A stretch of 64,000 nt of DNA from Bacteroidales bacterium UBA4179 (GTDB taxonomy: Bacteria; Bacteroidota; Bacteroidia; Bacteroidales; Dysgonomonadaceae), in the NCBI GenBank assembly GCA_002381125.1, contig DFUT01000044.1, positions 62,001 through 126,000 of the forward strand, given 5' to 3'. Below are positions 45,701 through 53,682 of the stretch, piece after piece (the stretch's first letter is position 1; the number at the start of each line of letters is the position of its first letter). Both the position numbers and the translations under genes were made by a program. A model generated the notes under the pieces. It searched no databases, was not told the DNA's origin, and saw only the letters and a program-made list of their open reading frames with translations.

Positions 45701-45932
45701 TTGCGTATCCAACATAAGATACAACTAGTGTTCCACCGGCAGGAGCCGTAAGGCTGAAATTGCCATCAGCGTCGGTCACAGTGCCTTGATTAGTTCCTTT
45801 AACCAACACTGTCGCACCGATTATCGGTTCACCTGCCTCATCAATAACGGTACCCCGTACCTGTACTTGGGCAGAAACCCACCCTATTCCCAACAAAAAT
45901 AGGGTCAAAAACATCATCAGTTTTCTTTTCAT
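42753..45932 (-). CDS. SusC/RagA family TonB-dependent transporter (second locus)
   Basis: 1059 residues. Signal peptide ending near VSAQ, CarboxypepD_reg-like domain (VRGTVIDEAGEPIIGATVLVKG, in parts), plug with VEVSPSSGMPGASAKITIRG and the SusC signature INVLKGQAASALYGMRASNG, and a barrel ending YGLGFNVKF. The barrel-terminal Phe is preserved. It shares the N-terminal organisation of the first SusC but differs greatly in the barrel, so the two systems take different substrates. Confidence 0.95.
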   Translation of the reverse strand: MKRKLMMFLTLFLLGIGWVSAQVQVRGTVIDEAGEPIIGATVLVKGTNQGTVTDADGNFSLTAPAGGTLVVSYVGYATKEVPVSANVRVVLSEETALLEEVVVTAMGVTREKKALGYAVQDVKADQLVQAANNNLVTALQGKVSGIEVSPSSGMPGASAKITIRGSRSFTGDNTPLYVIDGMPIASTADMDTDDSVSGSDYSTRAIDIDPNDIESINVLKGQAASALYGMRASNGVIVITTKSGKGARKGKPQVTFNSNVSFDVLAAKPDIQTEYAQGSGGNYVYNSSMSWGPKIVDLPNDPKFGGNTDNAYTKDGKKPGMYYVPQRALAGLDPWATPQVYDNIGEFFRTGYVWNNFVNVIQGFDAGNYSLSLGNSTSEGIVPSTGMDRYNAKFSGEAKLHNNWKTGFTGNFIASKISKQTGANNGIVATVFPAPPSYDLAGIPSHVAGDPYKQNTYRGTSGFDAAYWAVENNKFTEKTQRFFGNAYLQYTTKLNSDDKNLDVKYQLGDDSYTTNYDDIWGYGHSNGRGSADNYAYTVNQFNSLLTATFKWNINEDFVFDALAGNELIHTTRKFTEAYGHEFNFSGWNHVGNSLVFYSSESYRRTRTVGTFANAGFSYKNFLFLSGTGRYDVVSNMPPKNRSFFYPSVSLGLIFTELEGLKNDVLTFGKLRVSYAEVGQAGDYYNTYYAIPVYGGGFSSGTPISYPVRDVVGFSLYSKIYDPQLKPQNTRSYEIGGDFTFLNGLFTLNYTFSRQNVKDQIFEVPLAGSTGTSSLITNGGSIHTNAHELTLAANPIKNKNVNWDFAFNFSKIDNYVDKLAPGVNSIFLGGFVEPQVRAGIGYKFPVIYGVSYLRNDEGQIVVDEDGLPQPGELDVIGTVSPDFQLGFNTTLELYKFRLSAVLDWKHGGSMYAGTSTMLDYYGVSQYSADLRNSDEFIFPEKAVKITGTDAEGNPIYAPNDIKIKGSDAFYYFATLNNISEAFIKDNSFVKLREIALSYPVWNKNNIQINANIFARNLILWSKIKGFDPEASQGNNNMSGAFERFSLPGTSSYGLGFNVKF

Positions 45933-45982
45933 AAAACTCTACTTTTAAATTATAAAAAAATTATAAATATGACTCTACTGAA

Positions 45983-46061
45983 GTTGCTACTTTTTATACC
46001 AAAAGTGTATGTTGTGCGAAAGATGATAAAAACAAATTAGCGATATAATCGAAGTAGCAAC
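45983..46061. repeat. 10-bp inverted repeat upstream of the second susC
   Basis: GTTGCTACTT (45983-45992) and AAGTAGCAAC (46052-46061) are exact reverse complements, 59 nt apart, lying 51-129 bp before the susC start. It may close a long leader stem-loop or be two half-sites of a regulator. Nothing else tells which. Confidence 0.7.
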
Positions 46062-46498
46062 ATCATTTTCGTTTTCGGTTTTTTATTCATAATCCCGATT
46101 AACACAATTACACATTTAATTATAATAGGCAAATATATACGAATTTTTCAAACAAAAACTATTTTGATAAGTTTTTTTCTAAATTTTCTATTATTCTATA
46201 AGTTTAAGGGACTATTTTTTTATAATTTCATTTATCGTATACCTATTCACTTTTTTCTTTTTTCTTCCTTGTCGAAAACAATCAAAGCCTTTTGATACCT
46301 AAAACAATGACAAAGATATAGCATTTATTTTTACATAATGAAAAAAAAAAGCGGGATATAATAACAAAAGGCATAATAATACCGATCGGCTATATAAAAA
46401 CGACTAAAAACTAAGCAGATAACGAATGATATAGATATACTCTATATTATATTTAAAATTTATATTATTAAGAAAGATCAACAAAAAGACAAAATAAA

Positions 46499-46532
46499 CA
46501 AGAAAAGGGAACCTGCCCGCAAGCAAATTCCC
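46499..46532 (-). terminator. Terminator after the FKBP-type isomerase gene
   Basis: On the minus strand GGGAATTTGC pairs with GCAGGTTCCC (10 bp with two G-T pairs) around loop TTGCGG, followed by TTTTCTTG. Confidence 0.75.
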
Positions 46533-46570
46533 TATTTGTCGTCAAACTAAAAACGAACCGATTATTTTAT

Positions 46571-47590
46571 TTATTTCTCTATTCCAAGCAATTCTACTTC
46601 GAAAATAAGCGTGGAAAATGGTTTAATGGTTCCTCTGTCTTGCGAACCATAAGCAAGGTCATAAGGTACGTAAATTCTCCACTTCGATCCTACAGGCATC
46701 ATTTTTAATGCTTCGGTCCATCCGGGAATAACTTGGGTTACTCCAAAAATAGCAGGATCGTTGCGATTCAGACTGCTATCGAAAACCGTTCCATCGAGCA
46801 ACTTTCCTTCATAAAGTACTCTTACCCGATCGGTATCGGTGGGAATGGGACCCGATCCACGTTTGATGATTTCGTACTGTAATCCGCTGGGAAGGGTTAT
46901 TACGCCTTCTTTTTGGGCATTTTCGGCCAAAAATTTCTCTCCCGCTGCAATAGAATCTTTGTATTGTTCTTTCAATTGTTCTTCCTGTTTCGCCATTTGA
47001 CGATTTTGGGCTTCTTGAATTTCTTTCTGAATATACATATTGGCATCCATCTTACCGAGTGCCAAATCTTCATTCTTGATCACTCCGGCCAAACCGGCCA
47101 ACAAGGGATCCGTTTTGATTCGCTTGGTGGAATCATCGCCAAATACAAACTTGTTGAACTCGGGCAACATTTGCTGTGCTATTTGATGGCCGATACTCAA
47201 TCCCTGAATATAGGCCGATTTTTCTTTACCCGCATTGAGAGCTTCTTTCAATCCTTTAACAAAATCGTTCAGTTTGGGTGCATTTACCTTATTCAGTGAA
47301 TCGATTTTTACTTTCATTTCTTTCTCGAGATTCAGCCTTTCCAAGGAATCTTCGGTGGCAGAAATCTTCATTTGGTATTCGTACTCGATTTCGGAAATGC
47401 TTTCGATAACACCGGTTTGTTCCAAAAATTGCATTAATCCTTGATCCGCAAGACTAACCCCGTAAGCATATGAAAGCGTATCGACAGGATCTTTCAACGA
47501 AGCTTTTGGTGTAGAGCCTCCATTACAGGAAGCAAACATCAAACTACAAGCAACAAAAGCAGCAAGCGCATAAAAACTTTTTCTTTTCAT
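46571..47590 (-). CDS. FKBP-type peptidyl-prolyl isomerase with N-terminal dimerisation domain, lipoprotein
   Basis: 339 residues, FkpA/Mip-like organisation. Lipobox ASC at about residue 22, then an N-terminal helical FKBP_N domain (about 35-215, including a predicted long coiled-coil-like helix near MKISATEDSLERLNLEKEMK and a second repeat-like half QIAQQMLPEFNKFVFGDDS), then an FKBP domain from about 225 with GLQYEIIKRGSGPIPTD, DGTVFDSS, VIPGWTEALKMMPVGSKWRIYVP and IFEVELLGI. Probable periplasmic folding factor. A -7 promoter element is at 47728-47735. Confidence 0.94.
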   Translation of the reverse strand: MKRKSFYALAAFVACSLMFASCNGGSTPKASLKDPVDTLSYAYGVSLADQGLMQFLEQTGVIESISEIEYEYQMKISATEDSLERLNLEKEMKVKIDSLNKVNAPKLNDFVKGLKEALNAGKEKSAYIQGLSIGHQIAQQMLPEFNKFVFGDDSTKRIKTDPLLAGLAGVIKNEDLALGKMDANMYIQKEIQEAQNRQMAKQEEQLKEQYKDSIAAGEKFLAENAQKEGVITLPSGLQYEIIKRGSGPIPTDTDRVRVLYEGKLLDGTVFDSSLNRNDPAIFGVTQVIPGWTEALKMMPVGSKWRIYVPYDLAYGSQDRGTIKPFSTLIFEVELLGIEK

Positions 47591-47727
47591 TGTTTTCTTT
47601 TTGAATGATTTATTTACTTAAAAAATATTGTTGGCTAAAAATAAATACCGTGAATCTGAGAAGGCTGTTGCCAACCTCCGCACCACTATTTCTATTTGCC
47701 ATATAATACCGTATACTTTATAATTTC

Positions 47728-47735
47728 CAAACGTA
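47728..47735 (-). promoter_or_regulatory. -7 promoter element of the FKBP gene
   Basis: The minus strand reads TACGTTTG, matching TAnnTTTG, 138 bp before the start. No -33 box within range. Confidence 0.42.
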
Positions 47736-47813
47736 TTTTTAAAAGGATTTGAAATTTTAATGGCAAAAATACGATTTAAAAAGAAATAATTCGCTTTTTT
47801 CGGAATAAAAAAC

Positions 47814-47821
47814 TATATTTG
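47814..47821 (+). promoter_or_regulatory. -7 promoter element of the sirtuin gene
   Basis: TATATTTG, a full TAnnTTTG match, 28 bp before the ATG at 47850. Confidence 0.55.
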
Positions 47822-47849
47822 CTATATTAATAAGGTATTTTAACGAAAA

Positions 47850-48554
47850 ATGACTATGAAAAAGAATTTAGTAGTTCTTACCGGTGCAGGAATGAGTGCC
47901 GAAAGTGGAATCTCTACTTTCCGCGATTCGGGTGGTTTATGGGAACAATACCCGGTAGAAGATGTGGCTACACCCGAAGGATTTGCTCGAAATCCGGAGT
48001 TGGTACTCGATTTTTATAATGCCAGACGTAGGGAATTGCTGAAAGCACAACCCAATGAAGGGCACAAAGGATTGGCCGAACTCGAAGATTATTTCGATGT
48101 ATACATTATTACGCAAAACATCGACAACCTACATGAACGCGCAGGGAGCAGCCACGTGATCCATCTGCATGGTGAATTGATGAATGCCCGATCGACAGGC
48201 GATCCATCATTGGTTTATCCGCTTTCGGAAGATAATCCCGATATAAAATTGGGAGACGTATGCGAGAAAGGTTATCAATTGCGCCCCGATATAGTGTGGT
48301 TTGGCGAACCCGTACCCATGATTGAAGAAGCAATCCGAATATCAAAACGTGCCGATATTTTTGTTATCATCGGCACATCAATGGTGGTATATCCTGCTGC
48401 AGGATTGCTGAATTATGTTCCCCAAGGCGTGCCAATCTATCTTATCGATCCTAAAGATGTGGCAACCATGAGAAGCGATATCCATCACATTCGCAAAGGT
48501 GCATCCGAAGGAGTGAAAGAATTAAAAAAACTTCTATTGGAAAGCGAGGAATGA
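47850..48554 (+). CDS. cobB: NAD-dependent protein deacylase (sirtuin), lacking zinc cysteines
   Basis: Sir2-family enzyme, 234 residues, class III/CobB-like. NAD-binding GAGMSAESGISTFRD, catalytic-His segment TQNIDNLHERAG with HLHGEL, GTSMVVYPAAGL, and VYLIDP-like end. The Tyr-x-x-Arg pair of desuccinylase/demalonylase sirtuins is in FYNARRREL. The zinc-binding module normally carries four Cys; here the segment between the HLHG and IVWFGE motifs contains a single Cys (DVCEKG), so no zinc site can form from it. Starts at either ATG 47850 or 47856. Confidence 0.93.
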   Translation: MTMKKNLVVLTGAGMSAESGISTFRDSGGLWEQYPVEDVATPEGFARNPELVLDFYNARRRELLKAQPNEGHKGLAELEDYFDVYIITQNIDNLHERAGSSHVIHLHGELMNARSTGDPSLVYPLSEDNPDIKLGDVCEKGYQLRPDIVWFGEPVPMIEEAIRISKRADIFVIIGTSMVVYPAAGLLNYVPQGVPIYLIDPKDVATMRSDIHHIRKGASEGVKELKKLLLESEE

Positions 48555-48558
48555 AAAC

Positions 48559-48587
48559 ATAAAGCTGCCCTTTTGAGGCAGCTTTAT
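48559..48587. terminator. Terminator between cobB and the response-regulator gene
   Basis: ATAAAGCTGCC (48559-48569) pairs with GGCAGCTTTAT (48577-48587), an 11-bp stem with a 7-nt loop, followed on the plus strand by TGCATTTTTACC. It lies between convergent genes and may work both ways. Confidence 0.85.
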
Positions 48588-48627
48588 TGCATTTTTACCT
48601 CACAAAAAATTACTTTTGTGGTTTAAA

Positions 48628-49362
48628 TTATTGTTGTTGCTGTTGAACCTGTGCTTCGCTACTTTCCTCTTCAGTGGGAACTATAAGCTTGTAACCTTTA
48701 CCATGAATATTGATAATCTCGATATTCGGATCCGGTTTCAACAGTTTACGCAACTTGGTAATATACACATCCATGCTGCGGGCATTGAAATAGGTGTCTT
48801 CTTCCCAAATCTGCTTCAAAGCATGATTGCGCTCCAAGATATCGTTGGCATGAGCACAAAGCAAGGCGAGCAATTCCGATTCCTTGGTCGTCAATTTGGT
48901 TTGTTGACCGGCAATGGTAAGCAGTTGCTTTTGGGTATCGAAAATCATGCTGCCAAATTTGTACACTTGCTGTTCTTTGGCTTTCTTGCCTCGCACACGG
49001 CGAATGATGGCTTCGATACGAAGCACCAATTCTTCCATGCTGAACGGTTTGGTAATGTAATCGTCGGCACCTACTTTAAAGCCTTCTATCACATCTTCTT
49101 TCATATTCTTCGCCGTTAAAAAGATAACGGGAATTTCACTATTGATGGATCGAATCTCTTTAACGAGTGTGATACCGTCTTTCTTCGGCATCATGATATC
49201 CACAATACACAAATCGTATTTCGTTTTCACAAATCCTTTGAAACCTGCTTCTCCATCGGGATAAAGATCGGTTTCATATCCTTTTGCCTGGAGATATTCT
49301 CTCAGCAACATGCCAAGATTCTCATCATCTTCGCATAAAAAAATTTTCAATTTTTCTTCCAT
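48628..49362 (-). CDS. rprY: OmpR-family response regulator, RprY-like
   Basis: Two-component response regulator, 244 residues. Receiver domain with the acidic pocket (CEDDEN), phospho-acceptor Asp in LCIVDIMMPKKDGI, Thr in PVIFLTAK and Lys in YITKPFSMEEL. The winged-helix DNA-binding domain spans about 130-228, with a typical ELLALLCAHANDILER segment and a VYITKLRKLL recognition helix. The C-terminus is a poly-Gln run (QVQQQQQ) encoded by CAA/CAG repeats. It begins 1 bp after the sensor kinase stop. The assignment to RprY rests on likeness of kinase and regulator in Bacteroides. Confidence 0.93.
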   Translation of the reverse strand: MEEKLKIFLCEDDENLGMLLREYLQAKGYETDLYPDGEAGFKGFVKTKYDLCIVDIMMPKKDGITLVKEIRSINSEIPVIFLTAKNMKEDVIEGFKVGADDYITKPFSMEELVLRIEAIIRRVRGKKAKEQQVYKFGSMIFDTQKQLLTIAGQQTKLTTKESELLALLCAHANDILERNHALKQIWEEDTYFNARSMDVYITKLRKLLKPDPNIEIINIHGKGYKLIVPTEEESSEAQVQQQQQ

Positions 49363-49363
49363 A

Positions 49364-50926
49364 TCATTTTCTTGTTATTACGGGTAAACCAATTATAAAT
49401 TTTGTTCCTTTGCCGACTTCACTTTCGGCACGTATTGTTCCTTTATGATCGGTAACGATTTTATGCACGTACGCCAAACCTAGTCCGAAACCTTTCACAT
49501 CGTGAATGTTTCCTGTGGGTACACGATAAAAACGATCGAATATCTTTTTCATATATTCTTTTTTCATACCGATCCCATTGTCTTCTATGGAAACAAAGAG
49601 CTTATTGCCCTCATTCCATGTACGTATCATCAATTTGAGGGGAACATCTTCACGACGGTATTTCACTGCATTATCCAGCAAGTTGAAAAGCACATTGGTG
49701 AGATGCATTTCGTCTGCCATCACAAGCGAATCTTCTGCCTGCAGATCGATATCGAGGGTTCCTCCAAATTTTTCCACTTTCAACACATGGGTATTCGCCA
49801 CGTTCACAACCAAATCGTTAACATCCACTTCTTTCATCTTCAGTGTGGTACGCTGTTTATCGAACAACGACATTTGAAGTACCTTTTCCACCAAAAAACT
49901 CAACCGTTTGGTCTCATCGTTAATCACACCGGTAACATGTTTGAATACCTCGGGCGATTTGGTGATGGAAGGGTCTTTCAACATTTGAGCCGCCAACGAA
50001 ATGGTCGATACGGGGGTTTTCAACTCATGTGTCATGTTGTTGATAAAATCGTTCTTCATTTCAGACAAACGCTTTTGTCTGAACAAGGTCACTATGGTGT
50101 ATATAAAGGTAATCAGCAGAAGAAATGTAAACAACAATGAAGGAATAAAAAACTTCATTTCTGCCGATACATAATCCTTTTTGGAAGGAAAATACACCTT
50201 CAACGTATTCAATTTTGCCGGTGGGTCGCTTGGGAAAAGAGTCTGTGTGTAAATAGCTTTTTCGTCTTTGGGATTGAATCCGGGCGAAGTATATACTATC
50301 CTGTTGTTATAATCGATCACTTGAAAACTGTACGGGACATTCATACCGTTTGACAGCAATTCCGAACGAATGTATGCATCCAATTGTCTAAAATCGATAC
50401 GTTTCTCGATAGGTTCGTCGCTTGCACGGTACATTATTTTAAGAATTACCTCATCCAAAAGGGCTTGTTCGTGCAGATAACGCTTCGATAGCGATTGCTG
50501 CATCTCGTAAGAGGTTTTCGGAATGGATCCGGTGCCATGATGAGGTGAAATAAATACTCCTGTCGACTGATTTACTTGATTGCCGCCACTCGTTCTGTCC
50601 TCCTGCCTAAGATCTAAATTGCTTTCGGTAGATGCAACACCGGACGATCCCGATTGCCGATTCAATGTGCCCAATCCACTGTGTTGAGGTTGTCTATATT
50701 GAAAATAACGACTTTCGGATTCGATCATATCTTCCTGTAAATAACGGTAGGTCTGATCGATTTCAAGCTGTTTTACCACATTATTCAAACTCCTTCGTAC
50801 TGCTTCGTCAAATTGCGCTTTGCGTGCATCAATGGTTATTCGCATATAATGCAGCTGTAAAAAAAGCAGCGCAAAAAAAGCAACAAACATCACCACGGAA
50901 AGTAACCACATGGTTGATTTTTTCAT
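49364..50926 (-). CDS. rprX: Membrane sensor histidine kinase, RprX-like
   Basis: 520 residues: membrane segment at about 8-25, a periplasmic sensor domain of about 230 residues with no recognised fold, a second membrane segment near 250-275 (LLFTFLLLITFIYTIV), then HisKA with the phospho-acceptor His in THELKTPVSTIS and HATPase_c with N box VLFNLLDNAVKY, G1 box DNGIGM and G2 box GFGLGLAYV. No HAMP domain is obvious. The stop is 1 bp before rprY, so expression is coupled. RprXY in Bacteroides influences tetracycline-resistance regulation and redox-linked genes; the signal here is unknown. Confidence 0.93.
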   Translation of the reverse strand: MKKSTMWLLSVVMFVAFFALLFLQLHYMRITIDARKAQFDEAVRRSLNNVVKQLEIDQTYRYLQEDMIESESRYFQYRQPQHSGLGTLNRQSGSSGVASTESNLDLRQEDRTSGGNQVNQSTGVFISPHHGTGSIPKTSYEMQQSLSKRYLHEQALLDEVILKIMYRASDEPIEKRIDFRQLDAYIRSELLSNGMNVPYSFQVIDYNNRIVYTSPGFNPKDEKAIYTQTLFPSDPPAKLNTLKVYFPSKKDYVSAEMKFFIPSLLFTFLLLITFIYTIVTLFRQKRLSEMKNDFINNMTHELKTPVSTISLAAQMLKDPSITKSPEVFKHVTGVINDETKRLSFLVEKVLQMSLFDKQRTTLKMKEVDVNDLVVNVANTHVLKVEKFGGTLDIDLQAEDSLVMADEMHLTNVLFNLLDNAVKYRREDVPLKLMIRTWNEGNKLFVSIEDNGIGMKKEYMKKIFDRFYRVPTGNIHDVKGFGLGLAYVHKIVTDHKGTIRAESEVGKGTKFIIGLPVITRK

Positions 50927-51124
50927 ACATTCCTATTTTAAAGATCGTCTTTTTCTCTACTATTTAACAAATAAACGACTTTTTTGTTTAACATTTCATC
51001 TTAAAATTAAAAAATTTAACGTCGTATAATATTATTTATATATATTTACACGACGAATACTTTTTAAAGAAGATTTTTCACACTTATTAAATAAGTTGGA
51101 TTATTCTTCAAATCCTTCTCCCTC

Positions 51125-51607
51125 TTAACCTGCTTTGTCTTGGCGAATAAATGCCTTTATGGGATCAGGATTTAAACTTTGATCGGCAGTAGCTTTCTTG
51201 TTTTTTTGAACCTTCTTGAAAACCCATTCTTTTTGTAGAGTGAAATTGAAAAAGATGGAAACAATGATATCGACTACAATACGGGTAATTTTGTAATCGA
51301 TCGAGAAAAATGTCGACAGAAAATAAGTTCCCGAGGATTTCAGCACAATACTATTGATCGCAGTGACGGAAAATTTCAACAACTGCTTGAACAATGAATT
51401 GCGATATACCGCATCGTCGGAGTTGAAAGTCCACCGCTTATTGAGTGTGAAATTAATCAACGCTCCTACGATTCCTCCGATAACAATACCCAACGTATAG
51501 TGAATATGAAATACTTCGGCAACGAAGACCATTATCCCATAGTCCACCATTCCCCCGATTAGGGCGGAAAATTGAGCCTTAGTGAAAACGATTAGGTGTT
51601 TACGCAT
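51125..51607 (-). CDS. GtrA-family membrane protein
   Basis: About 160 residues with four membrane segments and the GtrA/DPMS family opening KAQFSALIGGMVDYGIMVF, then a VGALINFTLNKRWTF motif and a lysine-rich end. Family members act as flippases or docking proteins for lipid-linked sugars. I start at ATG 51607 (MRKHLIVF); an upstream frame overlaps the previous gene and is not needed. It overlaps the CDP-alcohol phosphotransferase by 8 bp, so the two are coupled. Confidence 0.82.
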   Translation of the reverse strand: MRKHLIVFTKAQFSALIGGMVDYGIMVFVAEVFHIHYTLGIVIGGIVGALINFTLNKRWTFNSDDAVYRNSLFKQLLKFSVTAINSIVLKSSGTYFLSTFFSIDYKITRIVVDIIVSIFFNFTLQKEWVFKKVQKNKKATADQSLNPDPIKAFIRQDKAG

Positions 51608-52325
51608 TTTCTTTTTTTCTGCTTTGTAGTTCTCTTTCTTTTGCCATACGCTCTTCGACATCGCGCCGATCGGCAAGCCGAAGCAATTTGCGACATTCTA
51701 CAAGGTTGGAAATAAGTAAAAATACGCAAGCTGCACTGGCAAGATAGTTAATGGAACCGGGAATAAACACTTCCACCGTGATGATAGTTGCCAAAAGCAA
51801 ACGAACTTCCGTAGGACCGAAAATACCCGAATCGATGGAATATTGGCCTCCCACTTTGTAACGAAGTTGAGCCGTAATCATTTCCCAACCATACATTACC
51901 ACAAAAAGGAAACCCACATACTTCCACGGACCTTCTGAATAAATCATGTATCCCAACCCGATAAGAATGGTGCCAATCCAATCAATCGTAACATCCAATG
52001 AAAAGCCATACCATTTTCGGGGTTTGTTCCTATAGTATGCCAAACGTCCGTCTAACGAATCGCCATACCAATTAATAAGGAATCCGGCCAACGAAAGCAA
52101 CAGCCAATATCGACTCACAAAAGTGCCCAACACAAAACTGCCCGCAACCATAATGTTTCCGAAGAAACCAATGGCGGTTAATCCGTCTGAAGTTATCCAC
52201 GAGGGTACGCGCTGCACCAAATAAGCAATGGTTTTTTGTTCTACAGTGCGTAAAATATTGGTTCTTTCCCGATCTTTGGTGATCAACTTCAATGTTTTCA
52301 CCATATTTTCATTGTCCTCTTTCAT
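51600..52325 (-). CDS. CDP-alcohol phosphotransferase family protein
   Basis: 241 residues with about six membrane segments. Catalytic signature DSLDGRLAYYRNKP followed by GFSLDVTID. The canonical motif is DG-x2-AR-x8-9-G-x3-D-x3-D; here Ala is followed by Tyr instead of Arg, while the four metal/CDP aspartates are kept. Makes a phosphodiester of an alcohol to a CDP-activated headgroup or lipid; the product is unknown. Paired with the GtrA gene, which suggests phospholipid or lipid-linked glycan head-group work at the membrane. A -7 element (TACATTTG) is at 52424-52431. Confidence 0.85.
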   Translation of the reverse strand: MKEDNENMVKTLKLITKDRERTNILRTVEQKTIAYLVQRVPSWITSDGLTAIGFFGNIMVAGSFVLGTFVSRYWLLLSLAGFLINWYGDSLDGRLAYYRNKPRKWYGFSLDVTIDWIGTILIGLGYMIYSEGPWKYVGFLFVVMYGWEMITAQLRYKVGGQYSIDSGIFGPTEVRLLLATIITVEVFIPGSINYLASAACVFLLISNLVECRKLLRLADRRDVEERMAKERELQSRKKENA

Positions 52326-52423
52326 TTATATCACTTTTTATCTTTTGCGTCACCTTCACAAAATAACGATAACGATAACCTTTAACAGAATATATGCATC
52401 GACCTTGTTCGTTGCATTAACTG

Positions 52424-52431
52424 CAAATGTA
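52424..52431 (-). promoter_or_regulatory. -7 promoter element of the CDP-alcohol phosphotransferase/GtrA pair
   Basis: The minus strand reads TACATTTG, a TAnnTTTG match, 99 bp before the start at 52325. Confidence 0.48.
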
Positions 52432-52501
52432 ACCGATAAATTTGATATAACGAAAATGTTACAAAAAAAGATGTGGTTAAATTTTATTAAAAATATCGAT
52501 C

Positions 52502-53404
52502 CTAATCGATTGAAGTATTAATGCGAAGGCTAATAACGGGCCTTAAAATCATGTTCTTGGAAAAAACACTTCGATACCATACCATACCCGCTTCTATGGC
52601 CACTTTCGGAGCAAACCAATACTCCATGGTTCCTCCCACGTGGGGCTGCGGCATCATGGGCATGGGCTTGGTACGCGCTTGGTCGCTCCAATATAAAGGA
52701 CCGCCACCAAAAAGATTAAAATAAATATCCTCATCGAACATGAAACGACTATGAACATTAAAAATTACAGACGATTGTTTGATGCCGAGATCGTTTTGAT
52801 CGGTACGGGTATAATTCACACCGCTTTCGATAAGTAAACTTTTATAAGGAGAGTAACTTGCACCGAACAACACATTCCAAAAAGGTACTACCCCGTAATT
52901 GGAATGGTAATACATGTCTGCCGAAAACATTGTATAGGGATTCAGGCTGTACATAGCCCCAACATTTACCCAATAAAAATTTTCTTTTCCTTCGGTCAAC
53001 GGTGCATCGGTCAATCCCAAAGCCGCCGAAGAAGACAAACTCAAACGGGGTGTGAGATTGAAAAGAATTCCCGTCATGCTGCTTCGCGAATACCGAAACT
53101 CGCTGCTCCATCCGAAAAAACTCATAGGGGAAGGAGCAGGAGGTTGAAAAACAGCAGAAAGTGGAGGAAAAATCCGGTCAACATTAAACGACAACCAAGA
53201 ATTTAATGTGCTTGTCGATATCTGCATTGGCGAGAAAGGCATACTGTCCATCATTCGCATGGAATCGAATATCAATATCGGTTTCTCACCCGAATATTCC
53301 GCTTTCACCGTATCTTTCCCCGTAGCAACATTCTGCGCCTCCAGCACATGACAACCGAAAAATATTCCTGCAAAAAGAATAAGGTAAAAATAGAAAGCTT
53401 TCAT
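52502..53404 (-). CDS. Predicted outer-membrane beta-barrel protein, unknown function
   Basis: 300 residues with an N-terminal signal sequence (ILFAGIFFGCHVLEAQ, either an ordinary Ala-Gln cleavage or a lipobox at the Cys). The second half shows alternating aromatic and polar residues in paired strands (FGWSSEFRYSRSSM, YWVNVGAMYSLNPY, FWNVLFGASYSPYK, IFNVHSRFMF) and ends in ISLRINTSID. No named family is recognised. Tyrosine-rich strands and Pro-rich loops fit a small outer-membrane barrel. Encoded beyond the minisatellite downstream of ruvA. Confidence 0.7.
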   Translation of the reverse strand: MKAFYFYLILFAGIFFGCHVLEAQNVATGKDTVKAEYSGEKPILIFDSMRMMDSMPFSPMQISTSTLNSWLSFNVDRIFPPLSAVFQPPAPSPMSFFGWSSEFRYSRSSMTGILFNLTPRLSLSSSAALGLTDAPLTEGKENFYWVNVGAMYSLNPYTMFSADMYYHSNYGVVPFWNVLFGASYSPYKSLLIESGVNYTRTDQNDLGIKQSSVIFNVHSRFMFDEDIYFNLFGGGPLYWSDQARTKPMPMMPQPHVGGTMEYWFAPKVAIEAGMVWYRSVFSKNMILRPVISLRINTSID

Positions 53405-53492
53405 TCAAAAAAACACGTTTTATTTCTTGTAAAAGTAATAAATATTTCGATAGGTATGTCAAAGCATGAAGCAATAATTTTTTATCTCGCCT

Positions 53493-53588
53493 CGAATCGG
53501 GGCAACTCAGGCAACTCGGGCGAATCGGGTAACCCAGGCAACTTGGAAGCAACTCAGCAAATCAGGCGAATCGGGCAACTCGGACAAT
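53493..53588. repeat. Degenerate 9-bp minisatellite
   Basis: About ten tandem units of consensus GGCAACTCG with variants such as GGCGAATCG and GGTAACCCA. One reading frame translates it to Gly-Asn-Ser-like triplets but this frame is not a gene. The array lies between ruvA and the outer-membrane protein gene. Confidence 0.8.
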
Positions 53589-53601
53589 AAGACAAACCAA
53601 A

Positions 53602-53641
53602 CCTGTTTTTGCAACCTTTTCAATGCTTCCTTGATGACGGC
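53602..53641. repeat. Duplicated copy of the ruvA 3' end
   Basis: A 40-bp segment matches 53676-53715 with one mismatch. The second copy covers the ruvA stop codon (53683-53685), so the first is a partial duplication of the ruvA end, 34 bp away. Confidence 0.9.
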
Positions 53642-53682
53642 AGCCGGCGTGTACTAATGCTGCGCATATACAACACCTGTTT

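Larger units (their letters stand above)
45933..46570. other. Long A/T-rich intergenic region upstream of the second susC
   Basis: 638 bp with no credible gene. It contains the inverted repeat at 45983-46061, a possible minus-strand -7 element TATATTTG (46137-46130), then roughly 350 bp of strongly A/T-rich, low-complexity sequence (about 46140-46500), and the terminator of the FKBP gene at its right end. I see no RNA gene in it. Confidence 0.6.

Noticed and set aside
53493..53588. Possible CRISPR array
   Set aside because: Units are 9 bp, contiguous and degenerate with no spacers; no cas genes nearby.
53348..53590. Plus-strand frame with Gly-Asn-Ser collagen-like triplets
   Set aside because: It is the translation of the 9-bp minisatellite preceded by sequence antisense to the outer-membrane protein gene's start; no signal or domain, and composition is repeat-driven.
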